Shown here piece by piece: positions 1-11,151 of a DNA stretch of 64,000 bases. Numbering within the stretch: the stretch's first letter is position 1; every line of letters begins with the position of its first letter. Where the stretch lies: contig CM042564.1 in NCBI GenBank assembly GCA_023630585.1, positions 16,697,742 through 16,761,741 of the forward strand, read 5' to 3'. Both the position numbers and the translations under genes were made by a program. The notes under the pieces are model-generated. The model was given only the letters and a program-made list of their open reading frames with translations, was not told the DNA's origin and made no database searches. The stretch comes from Cranoglanis bouderius. Lineage: Eukaryota > Chordata > Actinopteri > Siluriformes > Cranoglanididae.

Positions 1-640
1 ATGTTCACCTTAATGAGTGAATTCTTTCTTTGTCCCATGAACTTTATATTTGACAGCTCATTCATGCCCATGAGTTTCATATCTGATCACACCCACATGA
101 AAATAAAACCTTCTTGTGTAATTGTTTTATTGTATCCCACACAATTCCCAGTCTCAGTGCACACCTCTAGCCTCAACCAGATGCCCTGTAAACCTTTCTG
201 TCATATGCCTCATTTCATGAAGAGGATGATAAGGTGCATTGTTAATGTGGAAAATATCTTCAGTCATTGGAGTTGTACAACAGAGGTCTAGTTAAATGAG
301 TTTTACTCTACATTACTACAGTAAATGTACAAAAGATAAACCCCAGTGACAAAACTGCACCTATTTTTTTTTTTTTAAGAATGAGTTCAGTGGCTTTATT
401 TGAGGGATTTTTTTTGTTGAATGTGCTAAAATGCAGTCTGAATGTTTTACTATGACTACATGAACTCCATTTCCCGTTCTCCACCAGAAACTTTACTACA
501 AGGTTTATTACCTGTTCTGTTACATGCTCTGTTATCCTGCTGTCACTCCCTGGACTAATCACACACCTGGTCCCAATCACATGTTCACTACAAATACACA
601 CCACAACCCTCAGCTCATTCCAAAATATTGCTCTTAGCAA
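1..640. other. intergenic, no gene seen
   Basis: No coding signal. 440-640 (text such as CACACACCTGGTCCCAATCAC read across 558-585) resembles dispersed fish repeats, but I cannot assign a family. Confidence 0.4.
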
Positions 641-654
641 ATAATTAGTGATGT

Positions 655-725
655 TACCAAGCTGGTAAATCTTGAATTTCCCCTATGGGGGATCAATAAA
701 GGTTTATCTTATCTTATCTTATCTT
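655..725 (+). repeat. LINE 3' tail (L2/CR1-like) with (TTATC)n
   Basis: The motif AATTTCCCCTATGGGGGATC is followed by AATAAAGG and repeated TTATC. This is the common 3' end of L2/CR1-clade LINEs in fish, here a very short 5'-truncated tail. The pentamer repeat is the usual microsatellite terminus. No coding part remains. Confidence 0.6.
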
Positions 726-3007
726 AAACCAGTGTTGTAAAATGTGCAGTACTCTGATTTTAGCCCTGCTGATTTATTTTACCAAGTTTGCTTGGTCTAT
801 TCCATTTGTTGATCACCTGAACCATTGCCTATTTATGACTTTGATTTTGTCTTTTGATTTTGCTTATCCAACTTAAGTAGCTTGCTCATTAGCAAATTCT
901 GTTTTGGTTTTTGCTATTAAAATATCAAATTATTTCTTTTTAGCTTTGGTAATACTTAATCATCATCATCATCATCATCATCAAAATTAAACCACTCAAA
1001 GGCAGGTTAATAAACTTTTACTTGTTTATCTCTTTCCTGCTGGTAGTTAAAGTGGTATGTTTCAACAATGTGGGTCCAGAGAAATTCTTAATTTCACATG
1101 AAAACTGTAAAAACAAAGGGAATTCCTTTAGGATATATTTCCAAGCCTGATCTTGCACATCTGTATCTAATATTCAAACGCTCCCAAAGAGGGTGATTAA
1201 CCGGATCAGGTGTGATAATTTAGGGTTGGAGCTAAACTATGTGTTAGGAAACTCCGGAATCACTGGTAGGCATTTCCAATCTATATAAACCTTCAACTAT
1301 GTTTTTAAAAAATGGGGAAAGTATTGTGCAAATATCTCCCATTCATCATTTCCATCAGATTTTTTTTACCTGCTGTCACAAATGTGAAAGTTTTTTTTTT
1401 AGTCTCTGATTGATTTGTGTATGTGTGTGTTTGCTGACTATGCTGTTTCATCACCTTCATGAGAACTAGAAGCTCATACACACACGCAAGCAGATTTGCA
1501 CTGCTTACTCGTCCCTGCATTGGTGGATGTCTTCCTCCCCTTCCCTCTTTCTGCATTTTAACCAAAAAAGGTAATGGAGAAGGAGCTGGTGGAGGGGGAG
1601 GGGACCAGGCCTTCTGGTGGAAGTAGCAAGAGTGTGTGGGAGAACATTTCATGTCAGGGGAGTCAGGATTGTAGAAGCATCTGGAGCTACTCCATCGCAC
1701 TTCTACTAGGGGTCAGTTACACTTTCAAACACACACTGCCCTGAGGCTTATGGGGGAAAAAATCATGTGTGATGAGCAAGAGGCGGGTGATGTTCATGTG
1801 AATGGGGTCTGGAAATGTACTGCAAAAATCCATATTGGACACAACATGGTGTAGTGAGACTCAAAGCAAAGTATGTGTGTCACAGGTTTGACTATGCAGC
1901 ACCAAATAGTCCAGAGATGAAATACCATACTTGTATAAAGTGAGTAGCGGTTGTATCAGGCTGTCCCATAAGCAGCTATATAGCTCTCCTCTGATGAAAC
2001 ACATGATCCCTTTAAATGTCTTTCTGCCAGCTTAGACATAACTTTCAAATATGTGTATGTACGTGCTTCTAGAAACTAGAAACCTATTCACTTGTGTACA
2101 GTATGTATTTGACCAAAAAGTTTTTGGTGGTCTCTGGTGTGTTACATTCCTTCCATTATGTGATTACATTCTTGCGATGTTGATGATTTTCACATGTACA
2201 TTAGATTAGAGAAATTCATTACTTGACCACATAACACACAGTGCAATGTTCAGTCAGCCAACACATTCATTCAATGTGCTTTCCAAATGCACTCCCTGGC
2301 ACTCTTTTTTTTTTGTTTTTTGTTTTTGGGGGGGGGAGGTTTTGTAGAAACCGAGGCATTGCACAATTCATCTGGCCTGCCTACAAAAAAATGCCAAAAT
2401 TGCAGTCCAGGAAGTGATTCTTTCAGTCAGAACAGAGTAGCAGCTATTACACAGAAAAATACACTTCATTAGAGTTACAGCTTTCATTTCAGAGGATATG
2501 AGTCATGAAGGCAAAAGTAAATTAGTATGAGTTTATAGATTAGCATATTGTTCATTCATTTGGACTGAAATATTTCAAGTCATTTTGAATCTGAAACTTT
2601 GCCTGCGATACTGTTATGTGTAAACAAATCCCTTGAGCAGCTGCCATTATGAGACATTAGCTCATGTTTTTAAATCCTTGTTTATTTCTGATGATTTTAT
2701 CCAAACCTATTTGTGAGAGGAGCATAGCATGAGAAAGCGTAAGTCCTCCTTTGACCTCTTGTTTGATTGATAACTAAGCTTTATGGGCTTTCTGTCACAT
2801 CCAATGTGAAACAAGAATCTGTCTGTCACTGGAAATGACTGAAACCCAACCAAGATTATCAATAATTTGGTTCAGTCATTTCAAGTGGAAAATCTTATTT
2901 GTAAAGCTAGAAAATGTATTTTAGTTGTGCTGGTTAAAACTGTCGATGTACAAATCCATTTAGCTGCAGTACTACACAGGGCAATGGAAAACTCCCATAA
3001 CAGCAAC

Positions 3008-3009
<2 letters not shown>
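726..3009. other. intergenic, no gene seen
   Basis: AT-rich unique DNA with an (ATC)n run at 960-982 and poly(T)/G runs near 2300. Short open frames lack domain content. Confidence 0.5.

Positions 3010-3084
<75 letters not shown>
3010..3084. repeat. (GT)n microsatellite
   Basis: About 37 uninterrupted GT units. Confidence 0.99.
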
Positions 3085-3086
<2 letters not shown>

Positions 3087-3620
3087 CGTGTTTCCAACTA
3101 ATGGCACCACATCCTTGTCATTACTGGATCGCAGTTTTAGCACGTGCCACAAAGTGATTATTTGCCTAATAAAGTGATCCCTCTAACTAATGTTTGAGGG
3201 CCAGACAGATGCTCGACTCTTCTGGCTCAACAGGAAGCAGGTCTATAAAGCAGTGGAGACGGCTTGTGATCATACACCCCAGATTGTTTCCACATGCACC
3301 ACACAGTCAGCCTCTAAAAAACCTCCTTAGGGAAAAAACCACCTTATCCGCGTCACTGAGGTAAATAAGTTCAACAGAATGGTTCAGTTGTTTTTATTTT
3401 ACTTTTCTACCACTTGGCATAACTGATACAAAATATGTTACAGTGTATGTTACACAGTCAATTTACAAATTTCAGTTGTAACAGTACTTTTATGTCACAT
3501 ACTAGGCATTCCTTAGTATTGTAATTCAGCTTTGTAGTGTATAATAAGTAGAACTACTTTAATAAATTTTCTATAACAGCATGGCAGTAGTTCTGGCTAC
3601 AAGGCAAATCCCAAGTATAT

Positions 3621-3832
3621 ACACTATATGGTCAAATGTTTGTGGACACCTGACCATCAAACCCATATGTGCTCTTTTACCACAAAGTTGGAAGCACAAA
3701 ATTATATAGGATATCTTTGCCTTTTTGCAGCATGTGCCTGTGCACAAAGTGAGGTACTGTACATAAAGACATGATTGCCAAGGTTGGAGTGGAAGAACTC
3801 AAGTGGTCTGCACAGAGCCCTGACCTTATTTA
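3621..3832 (+). mobile_element. Tc1-like deletion derivative (relic)
   Basis: Starts with a Tc1-type terminus (ACACTATATGGTCAAATG, then GTGGACACC) next to TA. After about 150 bp it jumps to a fragment readable as VGVEELKWSAQSPDL, the block just before the third catalytic residue in Tc1 transposases. The interior and the right terminus are missing, so this is a non-mobile relic. Confidence 0.65.
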
Positions 3833-4779
3833 TAGGAATTTTAACACAAATATTCATAATGCTAGTTTTTGTTTCAATATTTCCACAGTAGTACATTTAT
3901 GTTTATTAATTTGTAAATATAAACTCCTTTGTCCAAATTGACTTACAAACGAAGTGTGATACAAGCTTGTAGGTGAATAGCTAAAGGGAACAGATAAAGG
4001 AGCTCAACATTAGCTGTCTGGCAGCTCTGGGCCACTGCCTGACCTCTGCTTAGCTAACACCTCTACCTGTCCAAAAAAATCTAGTGGATGAATACATATA
4101 GTATATTCTTTTTTCTTTGTTTGTTTATTCATTTACAGCATTTTCTTTTAGTTTATTTACATTTATTGACAACTTTTTAATGCACGTCTGTTATATTGTT
4201 CTGATGTTTCCTTCACACATTCTCAGAGACAACTGTTAGCACATAACCTTATACCATGATCTTCCAAATTGCTATTCTCAGCAAAATGGCAGCGTCTGCT
4301 TTTTTGTATCTTCTGTTACAGCTTATTGGGGCAATATCCTGTTCAGTTGAGCAAACTCACAGTATATGTACAGGGGTGGCTTATACCACTGCTCTGAAAA
4401 GGCTACTAGGCAATCTGGTCAGAAATAGTTTTAATGACTGATGAATGGGTGGCCTAAACACGGTGACGTTCCTCAAGATTCTGAGACATGTGGTGAGCCC
4501 TCTAACACATTTTTGAAAAAGTATTTCCAGGCAGCTGTCTGACATCCTTCATCTACCCTAGGTATTCAGTTCCCTTTTCCACCACAGTAACACCTGTGGC
4601 AACATAATAACCAAAGATGTCATGAGTGTGATGAGTCATGTATTTCAGGGAGACGGGAGTGTAGGTGGGAAAGAAAAGAGAAGGATCTGATATTTAACTT
4701 GTCTGATATTTAATTGAAGTTTTACCATTACTTCTGTGAAACACAGCTCCAGACAGTGCAGTAGTTCAAGAGTGTAGCA

Positions 4780-4965
4780 ACAGGTGGTAATTCAGTGGTT
4801 AAGATGTTGGACTACTGATCAGAAGGTCGTAAGTTCAAATCCTAGCTTTACCAAGATTCCAACTGCTGGGCCCTTGGGCAAGGCCTTTTAAACCTCAACT
4901 GTTCCGTTGTATAAATGTAAGTGGCTCTGGATAAGGGTGTCTGCTAAACGCCATAAATGTAATGT
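4780..4965 (+). repeat. tRNA-derived SINE
   Basis: A pol III A-box-like segment lies in the first 20 bp (TTCAGTGGTTAAG), and a B box AGTTCAAATCC at 4832-4842. A tRNA-unrelated body follows with the widespread fish SINE text CTCTGGATAAGGGTGTCTGC (4925-4944). It is a SINE, not a functional tRNA: no cloverleaf closes. Confidence 0.75.
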
Positions 4966-5047
4966 ACAAAACACTTAACACATATTAAGAATGATTAATA
5001 ATCTCTAGACCTATAGTACGCCTGACATACTACTTTAGCCACAGTTA

Positions 5048-6629
5048 CAGTGTCCTCCACTAATACTGACACCCTTGGTAAATATGAGCAAAGAAGGCTG
5101 TGAAATGTTGTCTTTATTGTTTAACCTTTTGATATTTTGTTCAAAAATTCACAAAAATACTCTACTCTTATGGATATCAAACAATTCCAAACACAACACA
5201 GGTTTATCCAAAAAAATATATTTTATTCTCTATGCAACAATTATTGGCACTCCTATGAATTCATATGAGAAAAATATATTTTAAGTGTATTCCAATTTAT
5301 ATTTTACATTTTAGTACAACTGGGTGACTAAGAACAGGAAACTGTTCAATCATGACTTCCTGTTTCACAGGGGTATAAACATAAGGTAACACATAGGCCA
5401 AATTCCCTTAGTCATTCATAACAATGGGTAAGACCAAGGAATATAGCTGTGATGTGCGGCAAAAGGTTGTTGAGCTTCACAAAATGGGAAGTGGCTGTAA
5501 GAAAATAGCACAAGCATTGGAAATGCCCATTTCCACCATCAGGGCAATAATTAAGAAGTTCCAGTCAGCTGGAAATGTTATGAATCAACCTGGAATTGGA
5601 CGTGTCTATATTGTCTCAGTGCACTGTGAAGAGGATGGTTTGAGTGGCTAAAAAAACTCCAAGGATCACAGCCGGACAATTGTAGAAATTAGTTGCATCT
5701 TGGGGTCAGAAAGTCTCCAAAACTACAATCCGAAGTCACCTACACCATACCACAAGTTGTTTGGAAGGGTTTCAAGAAAAAAGCCTCTACTCTCATCCAA
5801 AAACAAACTCAAGCGTCTTCAGTCTGCCAGACACTACTGGAACTTCAAATGGGATCAGGTTCTATGGTCAGATGAAACCAAAATAAGCTTTTTGGCAATA
5901 AACACCAGAGGTGGTTTTGGCACACACAGAGAGGTAGCCATATGAAAAAGTACCTCAAGCCCCTCTTTAATGTTTTGGGGCTGTTTTTCTGCCAGAGGAC
6001 CTGGACATTTTGTTAGGATACATAGCATCATGGACTCTATCAAATATCAACAGATATTAAATGAAAACCCGACTGCCTGTGCCAGAAAGCTTAAAATGGG
6101 TCGTGTTAGATCTTCCAGTAGGACAATGATCCAAAACATACATCAAAATCAACACAAAAATGGTTTACTGACCACAAAATCAAGGTCCTGCCATGGCCAT
6201 CCCAGTCCCCTGACTTGAAACCCATAGAAAACTTGTGGAGTGAACTGAAGAGGAGAGTCCACCAGCATGGACCTCAAAATTTGCAGGATCTGGAGAGATT
6301 CTGTATGGAGGAATGGTCTCAGATCCCTTGCCATGTATTCTCCAACCTCATCAGGCATTATAGGAGAAGATTCAGAGCTGTTATCTTAGCAAAGTGAGGT
6401 AGCACAAAGTATTGACTAAAAGGGTGCCAATAATTGTTGCACACCCATATTTAACAAAGATATTTTTTATAAACCTGTGTTTTGTTTGCAATTGTTTCAT
6501 ATCCATGAGAGCAGAGTATTCTTGTGAATTCTTTGGACAAAAGATCAAAAGGTTAAACAATAAAGACAATTTTTCACAGTCTTCTTTGCTCATATTTGCC
6601 AAGGGTGCCAATATTAGTTGAGGGCACTT
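5048..6629 (+). mobile_element. Tc1-like transposon A, long terminal inverted repeats
   Basis: Flanked by TA at 5046-5047 and 6630-6631. Left end CAGTGTCCTCCACTAATACT, right end (reversed) AAGTGCCCTCAACTAATATT. The inverted repeats continue for about 210 bp at each side with scattered mismatches, both including AAATATGAGCAAAGAAG. A single broken transposase lies between, reading rightward. At 1582 bp it is close to the usual 1.6 kb full length. Mismatches between the ends and the broken frame mark it as inactive. Confidence 0.9.
5424..6397 (+). pseudogene. Tc1-type transposase, broken (element A)
   Basis: DDE/D transposase of the IS630-Tc1-mariner group, which in life cuts and reinserts the element at TA. 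The ATG at 5424 begins MGKTKEYSCDV and a paired-like helix-turn-helix region follows (residues about 10-60). The first catalytic Asp is in WSDETK (about 5862), and LNPIENLW-like text appears as KPIENLWSEL (about 6217). In-frame stops occur at 5649 and 5943, and the second-Asp block (NDPKHT-type) and C-terminus are in other frames, so there are at least two stops and one frameshift. The C-terminal end reads FRAVILAK then stop. Confidence 0.85.
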
Positions 6630-6631
6630 TA

Positions 6632-8068
6632 AGTCTGTTCTACGCAGTGTTTGTAGGTATGGGGATAAAGTGTAAAATGTTAGTATTTTATCTGCATACA
6701 TCATTGGCCAGAAATGTTATAGTGGTATGTTTCTAAGCAATCATTTTGTTCAGAGTTTTTCCTACATTATAAAAGAGTGTTACAGAAGAAAATGTGTCAA
6801 ATTCAAGACACATTCAGACGTATTCAGTGTCTCTGATATGTATGGCCAGAATAATGTCAGTACGGTTGTTGTTCATTAGCAACTAGATGGAAATGTTTGG
6901 TCTTCTAGATTTTTTTTTAAGCACTCATCACTCTTGAATGCTGTCAACACATTTGGGACCTTTGGGCTGAAATGTGAAATAAGAGAATTTTGTAGTTCCA
7001 CAACTAAACACAAAGTTATCGGTCTAAATCTACCAGCACCACAATTAGGCCTGATGTTTGATGGTGAATGTTTGGAAGCAATGTCTGTGGTTTGGCTTTG
7101 CTCTCACCATAACCGTTTCTGTCTCTTTCTCTCTCTCACACTCTGTCCCTGAGGTCGAAACAGTTTGAGACAGCAAGATCTCTGTGAACAGTTTCAGATG
7201 GTCTCCACTTTTGTTCTCCAAATATTCATTAAATGAAACTTTGTCTGCTTGAGACTTTAGAAATATGTACTTTATGGTGGAACCCTCACTTGTGTTTTAG
7301 GCCAAGGATGTCATGTAGTCTTCCAAGACTGATTGGCATTTTATCCACATTTACTACTCTGAAGCATAGAGAGCAAAATAAATCTAAAAAATTTTTTACA
7401 GTTTACAAATTTACATTTACAGTTCAATTAAGACTTCCATCCAAGACAAAACTGGCTAAGAATATGTGCACTTATCAACGTAAAATCAACCAAAATTTTG
7501 TTAATGTGATTGTGTGCATGTGAAGTAAAGCACTATTGCAAATAACTGTATTGTACAATGAATGTTTCCAAATTACTCACAGGCCAGTGGCTAATGCTGC
7601 TAGAATTGAAAGCATCTGGCTAACCGCTCTCACATGCATCTTGTGATGGGGAGTTTCAGGTGTTCAAACACTGTGTTTCATTGACTCCTGTTTCTCTCCT
7701 TCAGTAGGATTTTCTGCAAGACCAATTTCATCAACAAGGTGTATTATACCTTCTTGGTCAATGGGATACTAAGAGAATTTTATTTTATTTTTTATTTTTT
7801 TATACATATTTTAAATATTCTTTGAGCGCCAATAATTTTCAAACATATTTTCAAACATTTCTAATAATTCTGGATTGTATACACTATTGTTTTATATTTT
7901 TATTGTATATACAGGCAAGCTTTTCTCCTGCTGAACAATTCTATTACTGTGCTAGTGTAAGTGAAGTATATGGAGGAGTAATAAAGTATCTTACATGCTG
8001 CAGTGCTCTCAAGTGGACACAGTCTTCACTGCATTCAAATAACTGGTGAAATGCATACTGAACAGAAG
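6632..8068. other. intergenic, no gene seen
   Basis: AT-rich unique DNA between transposon A and the (ATTT)n run. No exon, RNA or repeat that I can support. Confidence 0.4.
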
Positions 8069-8099
<31 letters not shown>

Positions 8100-8104
8100 T
8101 TTTT
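8069..8104. repeat. (ATTT)n microsatellite
   Basis: About nine ATTT units, flanked by further A/T runs. Confidence 0.95.
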
Positions 8105-8332
8105 TACTAATAAATGATCTGACTGACAACTGGTATATTTTGTTTCATCTATAAGATCATGTGATAAGGAGATGACCAAGAGCACTGTAAGTAAGACTGA
8201 AAACTGGTGTATGTTAGCAGTAGGAATGCGTTTTGAACAGTACGGCTCTTACTGTTTTGTTCTCTTTGCCATGCCACTCTAGGTAACCCGACAAGGAAAA
8301 AATGAAAATCCCACAATAAAATCTGGTACATA

Positions 8333-8525
8333 CACTCACTGGCAACACCTGTGCACCTGCCCATTCATGCAATTATCCAGTCAGCAAATCATGTGGCAGC
8401 TGTGCAATGCATAAGATCATACAGATCAAGAGCTTCAGTAAATGTGCACATCAAACATGGGGGAAAAAAAGTAATCTTGGTGACTGATTGTGGCACAGTT
8501 GTTGGTGCCAGACAGACTGTATTAG
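8333..8525 (+). mobile_element. Tc1-like 5' fragment
   Basis: Begins CACTCACTGGCAACACC beside TA and continues through CACCTGCCCATTCATGC and a decayed transposase N-terminus (text around 8459-8520 reads like a Val-Ile-x-Val-Thr-Asp ... Val-Gly-Ala-Arg-Gln segment). The rest of the element is gone; another relic abuts it. Confidence 0.5.
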
Positions 8526-8571
8526 ACATAGACAGCTCTCTGATCTTAATGCTGTCTGATCCTTTTTAACA

Positions 8572-8896
8572 ATACATGCAGTCTTCACAGGTGAAACTGA
8601 AGGCAAGAACCAGAGTAAATGTTTAGAGCTATTTATTGTTTAAATGTAACAGGACATACCTGGGTAAAAAGAAACACCTGTCAGTCACATGTCGCCTACA
8701 AATTGGGTGGTTTGATTCAAAATGTGGTATGTTCTATGTCATTTAGCACACCTACATATCAATACCAGGAAATAAAAGCTAAATTTCTAAACTCTCTTCT
8801 CATATGCATCTTTTAATCTCAAACCCAAATGTCTTCAGTCTACAGCAAAAATAAAATGAATTGGCCTTGCCGTTCCAATAGTTTCAGAGGGGACTG
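8572..8896 (+). mobile_element. solo terminal arm of a Tc1-like family (same family as element F)
   Basis: Starts near GCAGTCTTCACAGGTGAAAC and ends GGGGACTG next to TA at 8897. The order of blocks (CTTCA-AGGTGAAAC, AGAGCTATT, AAGAAACACCTGT, CAGGAAAT-AAA) is the same as at 35070-35335, the right side of element F. Only one arm is present, without transposase. It probably arose by internal deletion or partial loss. Confidence 0.6.
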
Positions 8897-8934
8897 TATG
8901 TAAAATGACATCTGTCCTGTCATCATATAATGTA

Positions 8935-10510
8935 CAGTGAGGGAAAAAAGTATTTGATCCCCTGCTGATTTTGTATGTTTGCCCACTGACAAAGAAATGA
9001 TCAGTCTATAATTTTAATGGTAGGTATATTTTAACAGTGAGAGACAGAATAACAAAAAAAAAGTCCAGAAAAACACATTTCAAAAAAGTTATAAATTGAT
9101 TTGCATTTTAATGAGTGAAATAAGTATTTGACCCCTTCGACTTTATACTTGATGACAAAACCCTTGCTGGCAATCACAGAGGTCAGACGTTTCTTGTAGT
9201 TGGCCACCAGGTTTGCACACATCTCAGGAGGGATTTTGTCCCACTCCTCTTTGCAGATCCTCTCCAAGTCATTAAGGTCTAGAGGCTGACGTTTGGCAAC
9301 TCGAACCTTCAGCTCCCTCCACAGATTTTCTATGGGATTAAGGTCTGGAGACTGGCTAGGCCACTCCAGGACCTTAATGTGCTTCTTCTTGAGCCACTCC
9401 TTTGTTGCCTTGGCTGTGTGTTTTGGGTCATTGTCATGCTGGAATACCCATCCACGACCCATTTTCAATGCCCTGGCTGAGGGAAGGGCAGAGGTTCTTG
9501 GCTGAGGTTCTCACCCAAGATTTGACGGTATATGGCCCTGTCCATCGTCCCTTTTGATGCAGTCCAGTTGTCCTGTCCCCTTAGCAGAAGAACACCCCCA
9601 AAGCATAATGTTGCCACCTCCATGTTTGACGGTGGGGATGGTGTTCTTGGGGTCATAGGCAGCATTCCTCCTCCTCCAAACACGGCGAGTTGAGTTGATG
9701 CCAAAGAGCTCGATTTTGGTCTCATCTGACCACAACACATTCACCCAGTTCTCCTCTGAATCATTCAGGCAAACTTCAGACGGGCCTGTACATGTGCTTT
9801 CTTGAGCAGGGGGACCTTGCGGGCGCTGCAGGATTTCAGTCCTTCACGGCATAGTGTGTTACCAATTGTTTTCTTGGTGACTATGGTCCCAGCTGCCTTG
9901 AGATCATTAACAAGATCCTCCCGTGTAGTTCTGGGCTGATTCCTTACCGTTCTCATGCTCATTGAAACTCCATGAGGGGAGATCTTGCATGGAGCCCCAG
10001 ACCGAGGAAGACTGACAGTTATTTTGTGTTTCTTCCATTTGTGAATAATCGCACCAACTGTTGTCACCTTCTCACCAAGCTGCTTGGCGATGGTCTTGTA
10101 GCCCATTCCAGCCTTGTGTAGGTCTACAATCTTGTCCCTGACATCCTTGGACAGCTCTTTGGTCTTGGCCATGGTGGAGAGTATGGAATCTGATTGATTG
10201 ATTGCTTCTGTGGACAGGTGTCTTTTATACAGGTAACAAGCTGGGATTAGGAGCACTCCCTTTAAGAGAGTGTAAAAGACACCTGCGAGCCAGAAATATG
10301 ATTGATAGGGGATCAAATGCTTATTTCACTCATTAAAATGCAAATCAATTTATAACTTTTTTGAAATGCGTTTTTCTGGATTTTTTTTGTTGTTATTCTG
10401 TCTCTCACTGTTAAAATACACCTACCATTAAAATTATAGACTGATCATTTCTTTGTCAGTGGGCAAATGTACAAAATCAGAAGGGGAACAAATACTTTTT
10501 ACCCTCACTG
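8935..10510 (-). mobile_element. Tc1-like transposon B, complete ends
   Basis: TA flanks at 8933-8934 and 10511-10512. Termini are CAGTGAGGGAAAAAAGTATT (left) and CAGTGAGGGTAAAAAGTATT (right, reversed). The inverted repeats extend about 190 bp and include TTTAATGGTAGGT and the GTGAGAGACAGAATAAC block on both sides. Length 1576 bp. The transposase runs leftward and is frameshifted. Good end preservation suggests a moderately recent insertion. Confidence 0.93.
9031..10172 (-). pseudogene. Tc1-type transposase, frameshifted (element B)
   Basis: ATG at 10172 gives MAKTKELSKDVRDKIVDLHK, then helix-turn-helix text (GYKTIAKQLGEKVTTV). The first catalytic Asp is in WSDETKIELFG (about 9715-9730), the second in HDNDPKHTAKA (about 9425-9445), the Glu in LNPIENLWREL (about 9320-9345). 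All three catalytic residues survive, but they lie in separate frames: shifts occur near 9765 and between 9468 and 9512. The C-terminal frame runs on to a stop at 9031. There are no other obvious stops, so decay is light. Confidence 0.88.
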
Positions 10511-10661
10511 TAGCTGGCTTTTGTTTCTGTTGCAATACTTAAAATTTGCATTGTTAACAGTTGAGATGAAGATAAGAAATGTTTGTTATTTTCATGTAAA
10601 GTGTAACCTTGAACTGCTACAAAAGTATAGTAGATTTGACCAGTCAATAATACTTGACCTA

Positions 10662-11058
10662 CAGTACTGTGCAAAAGTTTTAGGCACCCTATTTTTTTTT
10701 TTTTTTGTACAAACTTTTTTTTAATTTTTATTTTTTAATTTTTGACTTCTACATTATCAAGTCAGTACAAAAACATTTTAGAGTCCCAAACATTAGTTTT
10801 CTAGCACAAAACTAAATGTTACAGAAATATGTTTGAAATACCACTTTTCAGACAAAAAACACAATGAAGCCTGCCGGGTTTTGCTGCAAAAATAAGAAGC
10901 AAGTGCGAAAGACAAGTCTCCAGAAGAACTGCGGCTGGTTCTGCAAGATGCTCAATAAAACTTACTGCTAATTTCCTTATAAAACTACACAAATTGTACA
11001 GCAAGATGGGTGGCGGCATCACTCGGATGACATGACCAAAGTTTTGAACATAGTATTA
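10662..11058. mobile_element. short degenerate Tc1-like element
   Basis: Left terminus CAGTACTGTGCAAAAGTTTT after TA (10660-10661), a common fish Tc1 end. A decayed mirror image of it appears reversed at about 11037-11058 (ATACTATGTTCAAAACTTT). About 0.4 kb, poly(T) inside, no usable transposase: a non-autonomous or internally deleted copy. Confidence 0.55.
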
Positions 11059-11151
11059 TAAGATTCTATCTGCTGTTCAATCTTTACTTACATAAAACCA
11101 TTTCTATGTCACGAAAGTGATTTAGGCCCAACATGAATACATACTTACAGT

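Noticed and set aside
1305..1700. 131-codon minus-strand frame
   Set aside because: Low-complexity Pro and Ser runs from poly-purine DNA, no splice context or family match.
4780..4860. possible tRNA gene
   Set aside because: A and B boxes are present but the cloverleaf does not close and a SINE body follows. The same applies at 21416 and 62855.
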